Shown here in pieces: positions 29,180 through 38,900 of a DNA stretch of 64,000 nucleotides. The translations under genes were made by a program, and so were the position numbers. The notes below the pieces were generated by a model, which saw only the letters and a program-made list of their open reading frames with translations, did no database searches and was not told the origin of the DNA. Each line of letters starts with the position of its first letter. Position 1 is the first letter of the stretch. This stretch comes from Granulicella sp. S156 (GTDB taxonomy: Bacteria > Acidobacteriota > Terriglobia > Terriglobales > Acidobacteriaceae). The stretch spans positions 1-64,000 of the forward strand of contig NZ_LMUH01000005.1 of assembly GCF_009766105.1 (NCBI RefSeq), given 5' to 3'.

Positions 29180-30400
29180 ATGGCTCTTCGCCTACGAATG
29201 CTTGCACTCGCAGCACTCACCACCGGAGCGGCAGGCTTGACCTCCTGCCATCAAGCGACGCCTGTCGCCGCCGCGGATGTGCCGAACGTACCTGTTGCAA
29301 CGGCCGCTCCCGCAACACTCACGAATGACCTGGTGCTCACCGCTGAGTTTGTTCCCTACCAGGACGTCGACGTCATGGCCAAGGTAGCGGGCTACGTCAA
29401 GAATATTCGCGTCGATATCGGCGACCATGTGCGGCAAGGCGATCTGCTGGCCACGCTTGAAGTTCCTGAACTGCAGGACGAGATGGGTAAGGCGATTGCC
29501 GGTGTGTCTGCAGCGCAGGCGAACATTCTGACAGCGGAAGGCGCGGTCAAGCGGGCTGAGGCAGGGGCCGCAATCGCGCATCTCTCGTATCAGCGCATTC
29601 TGGATGTCTCCACCAAGAACGCCGGCCTAGTGCCGCGGCAGGAGGTCGACGTTGCACAATCGCACGATCTCGAAGCCTCAGCTCAGTTGGCAAGCGCGCA
29701 GTCCGAGTTACGCGCCGCGAAAGAGGGGCTGACGGAAGCTACCTCCGAACGTTCGCGTACGGAGGCCATGCTCGCCTACGCAACCATTCGGGCGCCCTTC
29801 ACTGGCGTTGTGACGAAACGCTACGCCAACACGGGCTCCATGATTCAGGCTGGAACAGCATCGCAGACACAGGCTATGCCCATCGTTCAACTGGCACAGA
29901 ATGATCTGCTGCGTCTTATCTTTCCTGTACCGGTCAACGATGCGGCGCAGATTCGAGATGGGCAGCAGGTAAGCGTAAACGTAGTAACGCTGGGTAAGAC
30001 ATTTCCAGGAACGATCACCCGCTACGCGGATACACTGCAGACCTCGACACGCACGATGAGCACGGAAGTCGATGTCCCCAATCCAAAAGGACTTTTGATT
30101 CCAGGCATGTACGCTGAGGTGCGCCTGCACGAGGCCTCCGGGACGAATGTCTTGAGCGTGCCCCTGGATGGAGTAGAAGGTCTCGGAGGGAATGCGGAGT
30201 CAGCCTACCTTGTACGGGACGGGAAGGTTGTCGTGGTCCCCATAACTACGGGAGTGCAAACTCCGACACGTGTCCAGATTCTCTCCGGCGTTCAGCAGGG
30301 CGACACCGTAATTGTCGGTCGCCACACAACTCTTTCTGCGGGCGAAAAAGTAAATCCTCAGCCAGCCGGTTATGAGAGCAACGGCTCCACCAACAATTAG
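29180..30400 (+). CDS. RND efflux periplasmic adaptor (membrane fusion protein)
   Basis: ATG 29180 has AAAGGA upstream and is preferred to TTG 29162. The leader ends in lipobox LTSC, so it is a lipoprotein. Domains in order: barrel/lipoyl half (DVDVMAKVAGYVKNIRVDIGDHVRQGDLLATLEVPEL split motif), helical hairpin (about 90-180), second lipoyl half (ATIRAPFTGVVTKRYANTGSM), beta-barrel and membrane-proximal domain (VLSVPLDGVEG). It links the RND pump to the TolC-like channel. Confidence 0.93.
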   Translation: MALRLRMLALAALTTGAAGLTSCHQATPVAAADVPNVPVATAAPATLTNDLVLTAEFVPYQDVDVMAKVAGYVKNIRVDIGDHVRQGDLLATLEVPELQDEMGKAIAGVSAAQANILTAEGAVKRAEAGAAIAHLSYQRILDVSTKNAGLVPRQEVDVAQSHDLEASAQLASAQSELRAAKEGLTEATSERSRTEAMLAYATIRAPFTGVVTKRYANTGSMIQAGTASQTQAMPIVQLAQNDLLRLIFPVPVNDAAQIRDGQQVSVNVVTLGKTFPGTITRYADTLQTSTRTMSTEVDVPNPKGLLIPGMYAEVRLHEASGTNVLSVPLDGVEGLGGNAESAYLVRDGKVVVVPITTGVQTPTRVQILSGVQQGDTVIVGRHTTLSAGEKVNPQPAGYESNGSTNN

Positions 30401-30420
30401 CTTTTTAGGGGTAAGAGTTT

Positions 30421-33400
30421 ATGTCTGGATTTGCCATTCGGAATCCGTACCTTTTGGTCGTGCTGTGCCTTTTGATCACTATCTTGGGTACGGTGAGCAC
30501 GGCGCGAATGCCGATCGATATGTTTCCTCCAGTCAACTTGCCTGTGGTTGCGGTCGCAACGTTCTATGCCGGCATGCCGCCGCAGCAGATTGAAACGAAT
30601 ATTACGTATCACCTCGAACGGCAATTTACACTCGCCGGCGGCATCGATCACATCGAATCCCGCTCGCTCTCTGGTGTAAGCCTTATCAAGGTGTATTTTC
30701 GGGCTGGAACGAACGCGGACTCTGCCGCTGCACAGTTGTCTACTCTGGCGATGGCCGATATGCACGATATGCCGCCGGGGACCTATCCGCCTATCGTGCT
30801 GAAAGAAGATGCGTCCAATCTTCCTGTTGCTCTTGTAACCCTGCAGGGTCAGGGCCTGAGTGAAACAAAGCTGAAGGATCTGGCGCAGAATTTTGTGCGC
30901 AATCAGCTTGCCGGCGTTCCAGGCGCCTCCGTACCGCAGCCCTTTGGCGGAAGCTGGCGGCAGATCATGATGTACGCAGATCCCTACAAGCTGGAAGCCA
31001 ACCAGCTTAGCCCGATGGATGTAGTGCGTGCCGTGAATAAGGCCAACGTGGTGCTTCCTGCGGGCGACGTGGAGATTGGCCCCTACGACTACAACATCTA
31101 TACCAACTCCATGTTGAAGGGCCCTGCAGACATCGAACAGGTGCCCGTCAAAATGATCGGGCAGTCGCCGGTACGCGTAGGCGATGTGGCAACCGCGAAG
31201 GATGCGTTCAGCCGCTTATACAACGTGGTGCGTGTAGACGGAAAAGATGCAGTGTATCTACCGGTCTTCAAGCAGGGCGGCGATTCCAACACCATCTCGA
31301 TTGTGAATGGCACTCGTGATGTGCTCAAGAAACTCTATGATGTGCCGTCAAGCCTGGTCACCAAGGTTGTCTTCGACCAATCGCGCTTTGTACGCACGGC
31401 TATCGAGACTCTGCTGCATGAAGGAGGAGTAGGACTCTTTCTAACCTGCCTCATGATTCTCGTTTTCCTGGGCAGTATACGTGCGACTGTGGCGGTGTTT
31501 TTTTCCATCCCACTTTCCATTCTCGCTACGTTCTTTGTGTTGTATATCTCGGGCGGCTCTGTAAATACCATGGTGCTCGGAGGGCTGGCGCTCGCACTTT
31601 CCAGACTGATCGATAACTCTGTTGTCGTATTGGAAAATATCTTCCGCCACATGGAAGGCGGCGAGTCTCCTCGGGTTGCTGCCGAGAAAGGCGGTAGAGA
31701 AGTAGCCCTGCCAGTACTCGCCGGCACACTAACCACAGTGGTGGTTTTCTTTCCGGTCACACTGCTCTATGGAGTAAGTCGTTTTCTCTTTACCGCACTT
31801 GCGGTAGCTGTAGTGATTTCGCTCTTTGCGTCTTACTTTGTGGCACTCACAGTAGTTCCCCTGTTCTGTGCCATGTTTATTAAAGCACCGCATGGGGAGA
31901 CACACGCAGAGCTCTCCGCTGAGTCTGAAGCAACGCTGGAACAGGTCGCCGCCCAGCCAAAATCGAAGCCCGGCTTTGGGGCACGTTTCACTGCGCGCTT
32001 CAATCAGGGATTCGATACGTTATTACTGCGCTATGACAAACTCGTCCAGCGCGTGCTTGAATGGCCGCGCGCTACGTTGTTGTGGTCTGCGCTTGGATTC
32101 GTATTGAGCTTGCTTCTATTCCCTCTTTTGGGGCTCTCGTTCTTCCCGCGCACGGATCCTGGGCAGTTTGTCATCAACTACAAGGCGCCCTCCGGCACTC
32201 GTTTAGAGGACACGATTAAAGAGACAGCTCGGCTCGAAGATTTGGTCAAGAGAACCGTGCCTGCACATGATCTCGATATGACGGTCGCGAACGTCGGCTT
32301 GAACCCGGGCTTCTCGTCTCTGTTTTCGCCGAACTCCGCCATGCACACAGGTTTTCTGCAGGTGGCATTAAACCCCGGCCACAAGATAAGCAGCTTTGTC
32401 GATATTGATCGCGTCAAAGCACGCATCGCCCAGGAGATGCCTGAACTGCAGACGTTCTTCTCTTCCGGAAGCTTGGTCGACGGCGTATTGAACATGGGAG
32501 CGCCGGCTCCGATTGATATCCGCGTAGCTGGACAGGACGTGAATGCGGACTACCATATAGCGCAAACCATTGCTGCGCGAATTCGCGGAATCCACGGCGT
32601 TGCCGACGTTTATATTCCGCAAGATATCGACTATCCCTCTCTGCGACTGAATATCAATCGTACCCGCGCCAGCGAGTTGGGATTAACTGAAAGTGAAGTT
32701 GTCTCGAATGTCATTACAGCACTTACATCGAATCTGATGATCGCGCCCAGTATCTGGATCGATCCCAACACAGGAAATAACTATTTCCTTACCGTCCAAT
32801 ATAAAGACGGGCAGATTAAGACGATCGACGATCTGAAGGCGATTCCACTGCACGGCGCGGATATCACGCAGCCGACAAGGCTGGATATGGTCGCGGACAT
32901 TCAACCCTTCAACGCGCCCACCGAACTCGATCATATGCAGATTCGCCGGAATGTCGACATCTACGTGCGCCCGGAGAAAGAAGATCTTGGCCGGATTACA
33001 AAAGAGATTGAGCACATTGTTGCTACGACTCAGACACCACACGGCATCGACGCCACCCTTGCAGGCAGCGTGGAATCTATGAATGAATCCTTCAAGAGCT
33101 TCGCCATAGGACTTACTCTGTCCGTAGTACTGCTGTATCTCATCCTGGTCGCGCAGTTTCGGTCATTCCTCGACCCCTTTATTATTCTGCTCGCGCTGCC
33201 GCCGGCGATTACGGGTGTCATTGTTGCGCTGCTGCTCTGGGGCACGACTCTCAATGTGATGTCACTGATGGGTGTCGTCATGCTCGCGGGCATCGTGTTG
33301 TCGAACAGCATTTTGATCGTCGAGTTCGCACATCATCTTATTCGCGAAGGGCACTCGGTACGCGAGGCGATTATTGCCGCTTGCCGTGTTCGTCTGCGGC

Positions 33401-33591
33401 CTATTCTTATGACCTCGCTGGCAACGCTCCTTGGCCTGCTGCCGATGGCGCTTAAGCTCGGCGAGGGCAGCGAACAATATGCTCCTCTGGCACAGGCACT
33501 GATCGGAGGCCTCACGCTTTCCGTTCTCCTGACCGTCTTCCTTGTTCCTGCCGGCTTCTTCCTCGCCTACCGCCCAAAGGCACAAGCCTAA
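30421..33591 (+). CDS. RND efflux permease (HAE1/AcrB-like)
   Basis: Inner-membrane proton-driven pump of 1056 residues, with twelve membrane segments and two large periplasmic loops. Begins FAIRNPYLLVVLCLLITILG, has PIDMFPPVNLPVV and the second-half GVVMLAGIVLSNSILIVEFAHH. In TM4 the proton-relay pair is Asp398-Asn399 (SRLIDNSVVVLEN), where AcrB has Asp-Asp. Drug- or solvent-type HAE1 substrate range is more likely than a heavy-metal CusA type, but this is inferred. Fourth gene of the operon, 20 bp after the adaptor with AGGGG upstream. Confidence 0.93.
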   Translation: MSGFAIRNPYLLVVLCLLITILGTVSTARMPIDMFPPVNLPVVAVATFYAGMPPQQIETNITYHLERQFTLAGGIDHIESRSLSGVSLIKVYFRAGTNADSAAAQLSTLAMADMHDMPPGTYPPIVLKEDASNLPVALVTLQGQGLSETKLKDLAQNFVRNQLAGVPGASVPQPFGGSWRQIMMYADPYKLEANQLSPMDVVRAVNKANVVLPAGDVEIGPYDYNIYTNSMLKGPADIEQVPVKMIGQSPVRVGDVATAKDAFSRLYNVVRVDGKDAVYLPVFKQGGDSNTISIVNGTRDVLKKLYDVPSSLVTKVVFDQSRFVRTAIETLLHEGGVGLFLTCLMILVFLGSIRATVAVFFSIPLSILATFFVLYISGGSVNTMVLGGLALALSRLIDNSVVVLENIFRHMEGGESPRVAAEKGGREVALPVLAGTLTTVVVFFPVTLLYGVSRFLFTALAVAVVISLFASYFVALTVVPLFCAMFIKAPHGETHAELSAESEATLEQVAAQPKSKPGFGARFTARFNQGFDTLLLRYDKLVQRVLEWPRATLLWSALGFVLSLLLFPLLGLSFFPRTDPGQFVINYKAPSGTRLEDTIKETARLEDLVKRTVPAHDLDMTVANVGLNPGFSSLFSPNSAMHTGFLQVALNPGHKISSFVDIDRVKARIAQEMPELQTFFSSGSLVDGVLNMGAPAPIDIRVAGQDVNADYHIAQTIAARIRGIHGVADVYIPQDIDYPSLRLNINRTRASELGLTESEVVSNVITALTSNLMIAPSIWIDPNTGNNYFLTVQYKDGQIKTIDDLKAIPLHGADITQPTRLDMVADIQPFNAPTELDHMQIRRNVDIYVRPEKEDLGRITKEIEHIVATTQTPHGIDATLAGSVESMNESFKSFAIGLTLSVVLLYLILVAQFRSFLDPFIILLALPPAITGVIVALLLWGTTLNVMSLMGVVMLAGIVLSNSILIVEFAHHLIREGHSVREAIIAACRVRLRPILMTSLATLLGLLPMALKLGEGSEQYAPLAQALIGGLTLSVLLTVFLVPAGFFLAYRPKAQA

Positions 33592-33654
33592 GGAGGTATC
33601 GGGAATAGAATTGGATTGCAACACCTCGGATCTCTGTCAGAAGGGGGTCGGTGA

Positions 33655-33990
33655 ATGCTTCTTGAAGTCAGCAAAGCGATGTCTTTCCTGCTCAGCATTC
33701 TGTCTCTGTATCCAGTGATGATGAGCGCGTTCTTCGTGCCTGGAGCCCGATGGGAGGAACGTCTGGCCCTGGCGTTTTATAAGATCGCGCTCGCCGGCTG
33801 TATCTGTTTCGCGAGTGGGCTTTTGTTTTCCTGGCCCTCGCTGGAGGGCTCGAAAGCACAGGGCTCCCTGCTATCTACTCTGCCTGTGCGTATGTTCTTC
33901 TGGGCCGTGGCAGGCATGGCTCTTCTCTTTTTGGCGTCCTGGTATCTCGAGGATTATTACGTTCCTTTGTTGTGGAAGAACCAGCCGTGA
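33655..33990 (+). CDS. Small membrane protein at the end of the RND operon
   Basis: 111 residues with three predicted membrane helices (AMSFLLSILSLYPVMMSAFFV, LALAFYKIALAGCICFASGLLF, RMFFWAVAGMALLFLASWY). GGGGGTCGGTG upstream gives a weak ribosome site. It lies 63 bp after the permease gene and is co-directional. Not recognised; it may be an accessory subunit of the pump or an independent membrane protein. Confidence 0.6.
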   Translation: MLLEVSKAMSFLLSILSLYPVMMSAFFVPGARWEERLALAFYKIALAGCICFASGLLFSWPSLEGSKAQGSLLSTLPVRMFFWAVAGMALLFLASWYLEDYYVPLLWKNQP

Positions 33991-33999
33991 GCAGCCGTA

Positions 34000-34122
34000 G
34001 CGTCAAGACCTGCACGTTGCAGAGCGCGATGCGAATGTTTTTTGGCGCGCTTTGCGTCAAGACCTGCAGGTTGCAGAGCGCGATGCGAATATTTTTGGCT
34101 CGCTTTGCGTCAAGGCCTGCAA
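34000..34122. repeat. Tandem 53/54-bp repeat, family C
   Basis: Unit 1 (34000-34053) and unit 2 (34054-34106) start GCGTCAAGACCTGCA and share TTGCAGAGCGCGATGCGAAT; unit 3 (34107-34122) is truncated. A related single copy is inside the composite element at 60200-60245. Each unit has a GCGCGATGC/GCGCGCTTTGCG hairpin. Confidence 0.85.
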
Positions 34123-34164
34123 CTTGCCTGTACCAGCACTATTACCTGCGCAAGCAACCTGCAG

Positions 34165-34215
34165 ATCTCTCCACTCCGCATGACGATAAAACCATCATGC
34201 TCCGGTCGAGATGAC
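34165..34215. repeat. Family B end fragment
   Basis: CTCTCCACTCCGCATGACG ... CTCCGGTCGAGATGAC matches the right arm of family B elements. Together with the tandem repeat at 34000 it fills the 300-bp gap between the efflux operon and the regulator gene, where no gene is seen. Confidence 0.6.
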
Positions 34216-34295
34216 ATTTCTGAGGTGATTCACCCACACACCGGGCTAGTAGCGGTTCATGCTACATCACACTCTTCGTGAAAATGCCCTACGAC

Positions 34296-35642
34296 TCACC
34301 AGACGGCGACTGTCAGAATCTTGGGCGTGCCTGCTATTCCGTTGACGACATCGGTGCTCAGTACGGCTTCGAAGTCATGGTCCCGGAATCCGGGCCCCAC
34401 GCGCTGGCGAAGCTTCTCCATCTGCCTGGGATCGACCAGGAATTCGCCGGCGGCGGCGGTCCCGCTCATGCCGATTCCTGCAACAATCACCTCGACCTGC
34501 CCCGTGGATTCATCATGGATACGCGCGATGATGGCGAAGTCGCGTTTGGTGTCGGCGAGCCAGGCCTTCAAGTCGAGGCCCCAGTCCTTCATCTCAGGAT
34601 TTTTGCTGTCTACAATCCAGTACTGCTCCTGGTTGGTTCCAGCGAAACGGTAACGGAGCGGAGCGAGGGAGCGCAGGGTCCATTGGTTGTCCAGGCCGCC
34701 TATCAACACCACGGGGCCCTGCCGCAGATCGTCGAGGGTTGTGGCCGTGTTGAGCCGGAAGCTGGACTCGCGGTTATGCTCCGCCAAAAAGTTGGAGACG
34801 TGCAGCGTCGCCAGGGCATCGGAAAAGACGACGTTCTCTCCCAGGGTCTCGTGAGCGAGAAAAGTGCCGGGCAGAGAGGCATCAGGAGCTGGGGCTGACG
34901 GAGGATTGCCATGATCCGGTAGGGCCGCGTGATCCTGGACCAAGATTCCAGCGGCAGCGGCAGTTTTGTAGCCCTGACTCTGCTCTTCCATCGGTATGCA
35001 GAAGACAACTGTCTGGCGACTGGAGAAGAGTGGTCCCCAGAACTGCTCCAGCGCAGACGGATGGGCCCATCGCCAGAAAAGACCAGATCCCACGGCAAGG
35101 AGCAGAACCGCCGCTAGACCCAAGCCGTATAGAACCATGTGTTTGCGGCGCGACTGGGCCGACGACGCGGCGACAGATTGCGATTCAATATAGAGGGACT
35201 CGGCCGTATGCCCGTTCGCAGAGAGATGCATTGGCCCGAGTACCGGAGGGTGATCGGCTCCAACTTCCTTGCGGGGACGAAACTCAGGCTCGTAGCGGCC
35301 CGGCAGCAGCTCGATCCGCATCTCCGAGTCGTGCGCTTCCTCGTGATAGTACTGAGCGATCCGCTTGCGAATCTCGGCGATCGTGACCCGTACGATAGGG
35401 TCCGTCGCGGTGTCGTAATCTGCTGGACGATCGAAGACATGGATGCCCAGCAGGCGCTCCTTTAGGAATTCGCCACGGCCTTCGAGCGTCTCCTCGACGA
35501 TGAAACGGAACAACAAGGGATAGCGCTTGCTGTTTTTGAAATGGCTGGTCTCGAGCAGACGATTCATCTGCTGTCTGACCTTTTCCTTGTCTTCCTCCGT
35601 CCTTGGGATCCAAACGCTGTTCTCGTCGGCCACAGGATTCAT
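34296..35642 (-). CDS. Membrane-anchored regulator-like protein with N-terminal wHTH-like domain
   Basis: Residues 15-130 carry a domain common in acidobacterial proteins beside TonB receptors: HFKNSKRYPLLFRFIVEETLEGR, LKERLLGIHVFDR, DYDTATDPIVRVTIAEIRKRIAQYY, ELLPGRYEPEF. The end resembles a winged-helix (recognition helix then hairpin). One membrane helix follows (HMVLYGLGLAAVLLLAVGSGLFWRW, about 167-190), then a 255-residue outer domain. The layout recalls ToxR/CadC-type one-component regulators; DNA binding is inferred. It is divergent from the TonB receptor gene, and a phased TTACCT array lies between them. Confidence 0.7.
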   Translation of the reverse strand: MNPVADENSVWIPRTEEDKEKVRQQMNRLLETSHFKNSKRYPLLFRFIVEETLEGRGEFLKERLLGIHVFDRPADYDTATDPIVRVTIAEIRKRIAQYYHEEAHDSEMRIELLPGRYEPEFRPRKEVGADHPPVLGPMHLSANGHTAESLYIESQSVAASSAQSRRKHMVLYGLGLAAVLLLAVGSGLFWRWAHPSALEQFWGPLFSSRQTVVFCIPMEEQSQGYKTAAAAGILVQDHAALPDHGNPPSAPAPDASLPGTFLAHETLGENVVFSDALATLHVSNFLAEHNRESSFRLNTATTLDDLRQGPVVLIGGLDNQWTLRSLAPLRYRFAGTNQEQYWIVDSKNPEMKDWGLDLKAWLADTKRDFAIIARIHDESTGQVEVIVAGIGMSGTAAAGEFLVDPRQMEKLRQRVGPGFRDHDFEAVLSTDVVNGIAGTPKILTVAVW

Positions 35643-35994
35643 CCGAGTACCTCTTTAAAGCTGCTGCCCAGCATAGGCCAACTCCCATGCTTCTGACAAA
35701 CGCTTTTCTGAGGAAGGCACGGCGCCAACATTTGTCGCTTACCTCTCAACTGTGGCTCTTTACCTACTCTTTACCTCTCCCTGAAAAGTGTGAGTTTGCC
35801 CGGAAACACCTCTTTACCTACGGTGAGATACCAGATGAACCCTATACAGCTATGAAAGCCGCTACCTATGATCCCTCCCGAACTAAAAGACAACCTTTGG
35901 GTGTCGTGAACCGTGATGGCGAACGCATCCATTTACCCCCATGAATTGAATCCCGATTCAGGGCTCAATGACTTTACGAGACAGGAAACGACAA
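35643..35994. other. Divergent regulatory region with phased repeats
   Basis: About 350 bp between the regulator-like gene and the TonB receptor. No credible gene. It contains the repeat array at 35739-35820 and should hold promoters for both directions. Confidence 0.6.
35739..35820 (+). promoter_or_regulatory. Helically phased TTACCT direct-repeat array
   Basis: The hexamer TTACCT occurs at 35739, 35760, 35771 and 35814; the last three are inside a longer CTCTTTACCT. Centre spacings are 21, 11 and 43 bp, close to 2, 1 and 4 helical turns, so all would face the same side of the DNA. This is what an operator array for a cooperative regulator looks like. Confidence 0.55.
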
Positions 35995-38900
35995 ATGATC
36001 GAGAAAACGCAGCACAAGCAACACCGCACAGGCCAGTGCGAAAACCTCTTCCGGCAGGCGGGACGATTGATCGTCCTGATGGCGCTCCTGATCGGCAGCG
36101 CGACCTTCGGATCCAGGGCGGCGCTTGCCCAGTTGACCACCGCCGACATCCTTGGAACCGTCACCGACAGCACAGGTGCGGTAGTCCCCAAGGCGAACGT
36201 AACCCTGGTGAACGTGGACACTAACCTTCAGCGCACGACTGTGTCCAACGACAGCGGCGATTATGAATTCACCCTGCTCCCGGTCGGACACTACTCCGTA
36301 ACGGTGAAGATCTCCGGCTTCAAGACCTCAACGACATCGAACCTGTCCGTGGAAGCCGGCGATCGCGCCCATGCGGACGTCCACCTGGAGACCGGCGGCG
36401 CAACGGAGACCGTAACCGTAGAGGCCCAGACCCCCCTGCTCCAGGCCGACAACGCCACCATAAGCTCCACCGTGACAGCCAAGGCAGTGCAGGATCTCCC
36501 CCTGAACGGGCGTAACTTCGTTCAGCTTGTAGACCTGGTTCCCGGCGCCAATGAAGGTGCTGGTAACAGTCTCAGCAGTGGCGGCCGCCCCGATGATCGC
36601 CGCACCAATGCTGCCGGTCTCTCCATCAACGGACAGGACGAGTCGCTCAACAACTGGGTGGTCGATGGCGTCGACGACAATGAACGCATTATCGGTACGA
36701 TCGGCGTCAAACCGAACGTCGAAGGCATTCAGGAGATCACGATCCAGACCAACAGCTACGCTCCAGAGGCTGGGCGTACGGCCGGTGGTGTCATCAACAT
36801 TGTCACCAAATCCGGAACGAACCAGTTCCATGGTTCGGCCTATGAGTACTTCCGCAATGACATCTTCGATGGCCGCTCTGTCCTCCAGACGACCGGAAAT
36901 AAGCCTGAGCTGCGCCAGAACCAGTATGGCGGCAGCGTTGGCGGTCCGATCTTGCGGAATAAGGCATTCTTCTACTTCGACTATGAAGGATTCCGGCAGG
37001 TTTCGGGCGTTACCGATACCGGGACCGTCCCAACCCTCGCTGAATACAATGACATCAACAGCGTCGGCGGCTCAATCCCCCAGGATCTGCTCTCGGCGGC
37101 CAACGGAACCGCAGGCCTCCCGATCAATACGATTGCACTGAACTACCTGAAGCTTTTCCCCGCACCCACCAACACCTCGCCTAGCGCCCTTTCCAACAAC
37201 TACACCATCAGCCCAAACAAAACGCAGAACAGCAACACCTACGACGCTCGCGTCGACGACAAGATCAACGACCGCAACCTGCTCTTCGCGCGCTTCGCAT
37301 ATAACAGTGTCGACACCTTTACCCCGCCGAATTTTGGGACGGTAAATGGTCTTCAGATCAGCGGCGGAAGGTACAACTTCGATGGTCCCGCAACCGATAT
37401 AGCGCAGCAGTATTTGCTGGGTTATACGCACATCTTCACTTCAAGCCTGCTAATCGACCTCCGGGCTGCATTCACTCGTATCAACAACCTCTCCCTCCCG
37501 CTCAACTATGGCAAGAATGCCGATCAGACCGTCGGGTTTCCAGCGAGCATGACCGCCTTCAGTCCCTTCGCCAACTCTCTGACACCGATCTCAGTCGGAC
37601 CCTTCGGCGATATCGGCGACGGTGCCTATGTTCCCCTACAGGACATCGACAATACCTTCCAATACTCCGGTACGCTGAGCTGGACGAAGGGAAACCACAG
37701 CATCAAAGTAGGCGCAACCTTCCTTCGCAGACAAGCTCGTAACGTACAAAGCGCCTCTGCGGTGGGTGCATACCAATTCAATCTGCCCAGCGATACCAAT
37801 AGTGACCAGTTGACGCAGCAGAGCAATCAGCTGGCCTCAACCCTGGTAGGCGCCTTCACAAGCCAAACCCGCAACTTCAACCTGAATCCTCCCGACTACC
37901 GCAGCTACGAGCCGGGCGGCTTCGCGCAGGATAGCTGGAGGGCTACCCCGAAGCTGACGGCGGTGTTTGGCGTCCGTTACGATGTCTTTACCCCCTTCAC
38001 CGAAGCTCACAACCACATCTCGAACTTCGACTTCCCGGATGCGCTCACGCTCGGTGCCGGAAACGTATCCAGTGCGTTGAAGATCGCCGGCGTCAATGGT
38101 GTCAACTCACAGGTGGATATTCCGACCGACCACTCCAACGTTGCTCCGCGCGTCGGCTTCGCTTATTCAATGACACCTTCGATCGTGGTTCGTGGAGGCT
38201 ACGGTCTCAGCTTCTTCCCCGGCAACTATACCTCGAACGCCGACCTGAAGAACGCCCCGTTCACCTCTGTCTATAGCCCCTCCTGCCAGTCCACTATCGC
38301 AGTCCAGATCGAAACCGCCCAGAATGCCTTGGCTGGTCAAAACCCGGACTGCGCAACTCAAGGTCAACCAGGAACTCTAAACGAGGGCTTGCCCTCTCCC
38401 GTACCTCCTACGGCAGCCCAAATCGCGAACCTGTCCACTCTCCCCGGTCTAGGATTCGTCGCTGAAGCTCCCAAATTCAAGTCGGCGCTCATCCAGCAGT
38501 TCAATCTGCAGGTTGAGCAGCAGTTCGGCTCCAATGTGTTCACCATCGGCTATGTCGGCAACATCGGCCAGCATCTGCCGGAGTCGATCAACAATATCAA
38601 CCAACCCAAGCCCTTCAATGTGCTCACCGATCCTGCTGGGGCAAACCGTCCCCTTTTCGCGCAGCTTCCCAATCTAGGCGGCGTCAGCTATATCCAGAGC
38701 GAGGGCGTCTCGAACTACAACGGCCTGCAAACCTCCTTCCAGCGCCGCTTCACCCACGGACTGGCCTTCGATGCGAACTACACCTGGTCCAAGGCGTTGG
38801 CCGATATCAGCAGCTTCTCCCAGCAGGGTGACCAGGGTTGGAGCAACGCCGATCCCACCCGCATCCGGCAAATCGAGTACGGCAAATCGGATACCGATAT

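Noticed and set aside
34278-34898. 206-codon plus-strand frame opposite the membrane regulator gene
   Set aside because: The minus-strand gene has conserved family strings and a membrane helix; the plus frame is a shadow.
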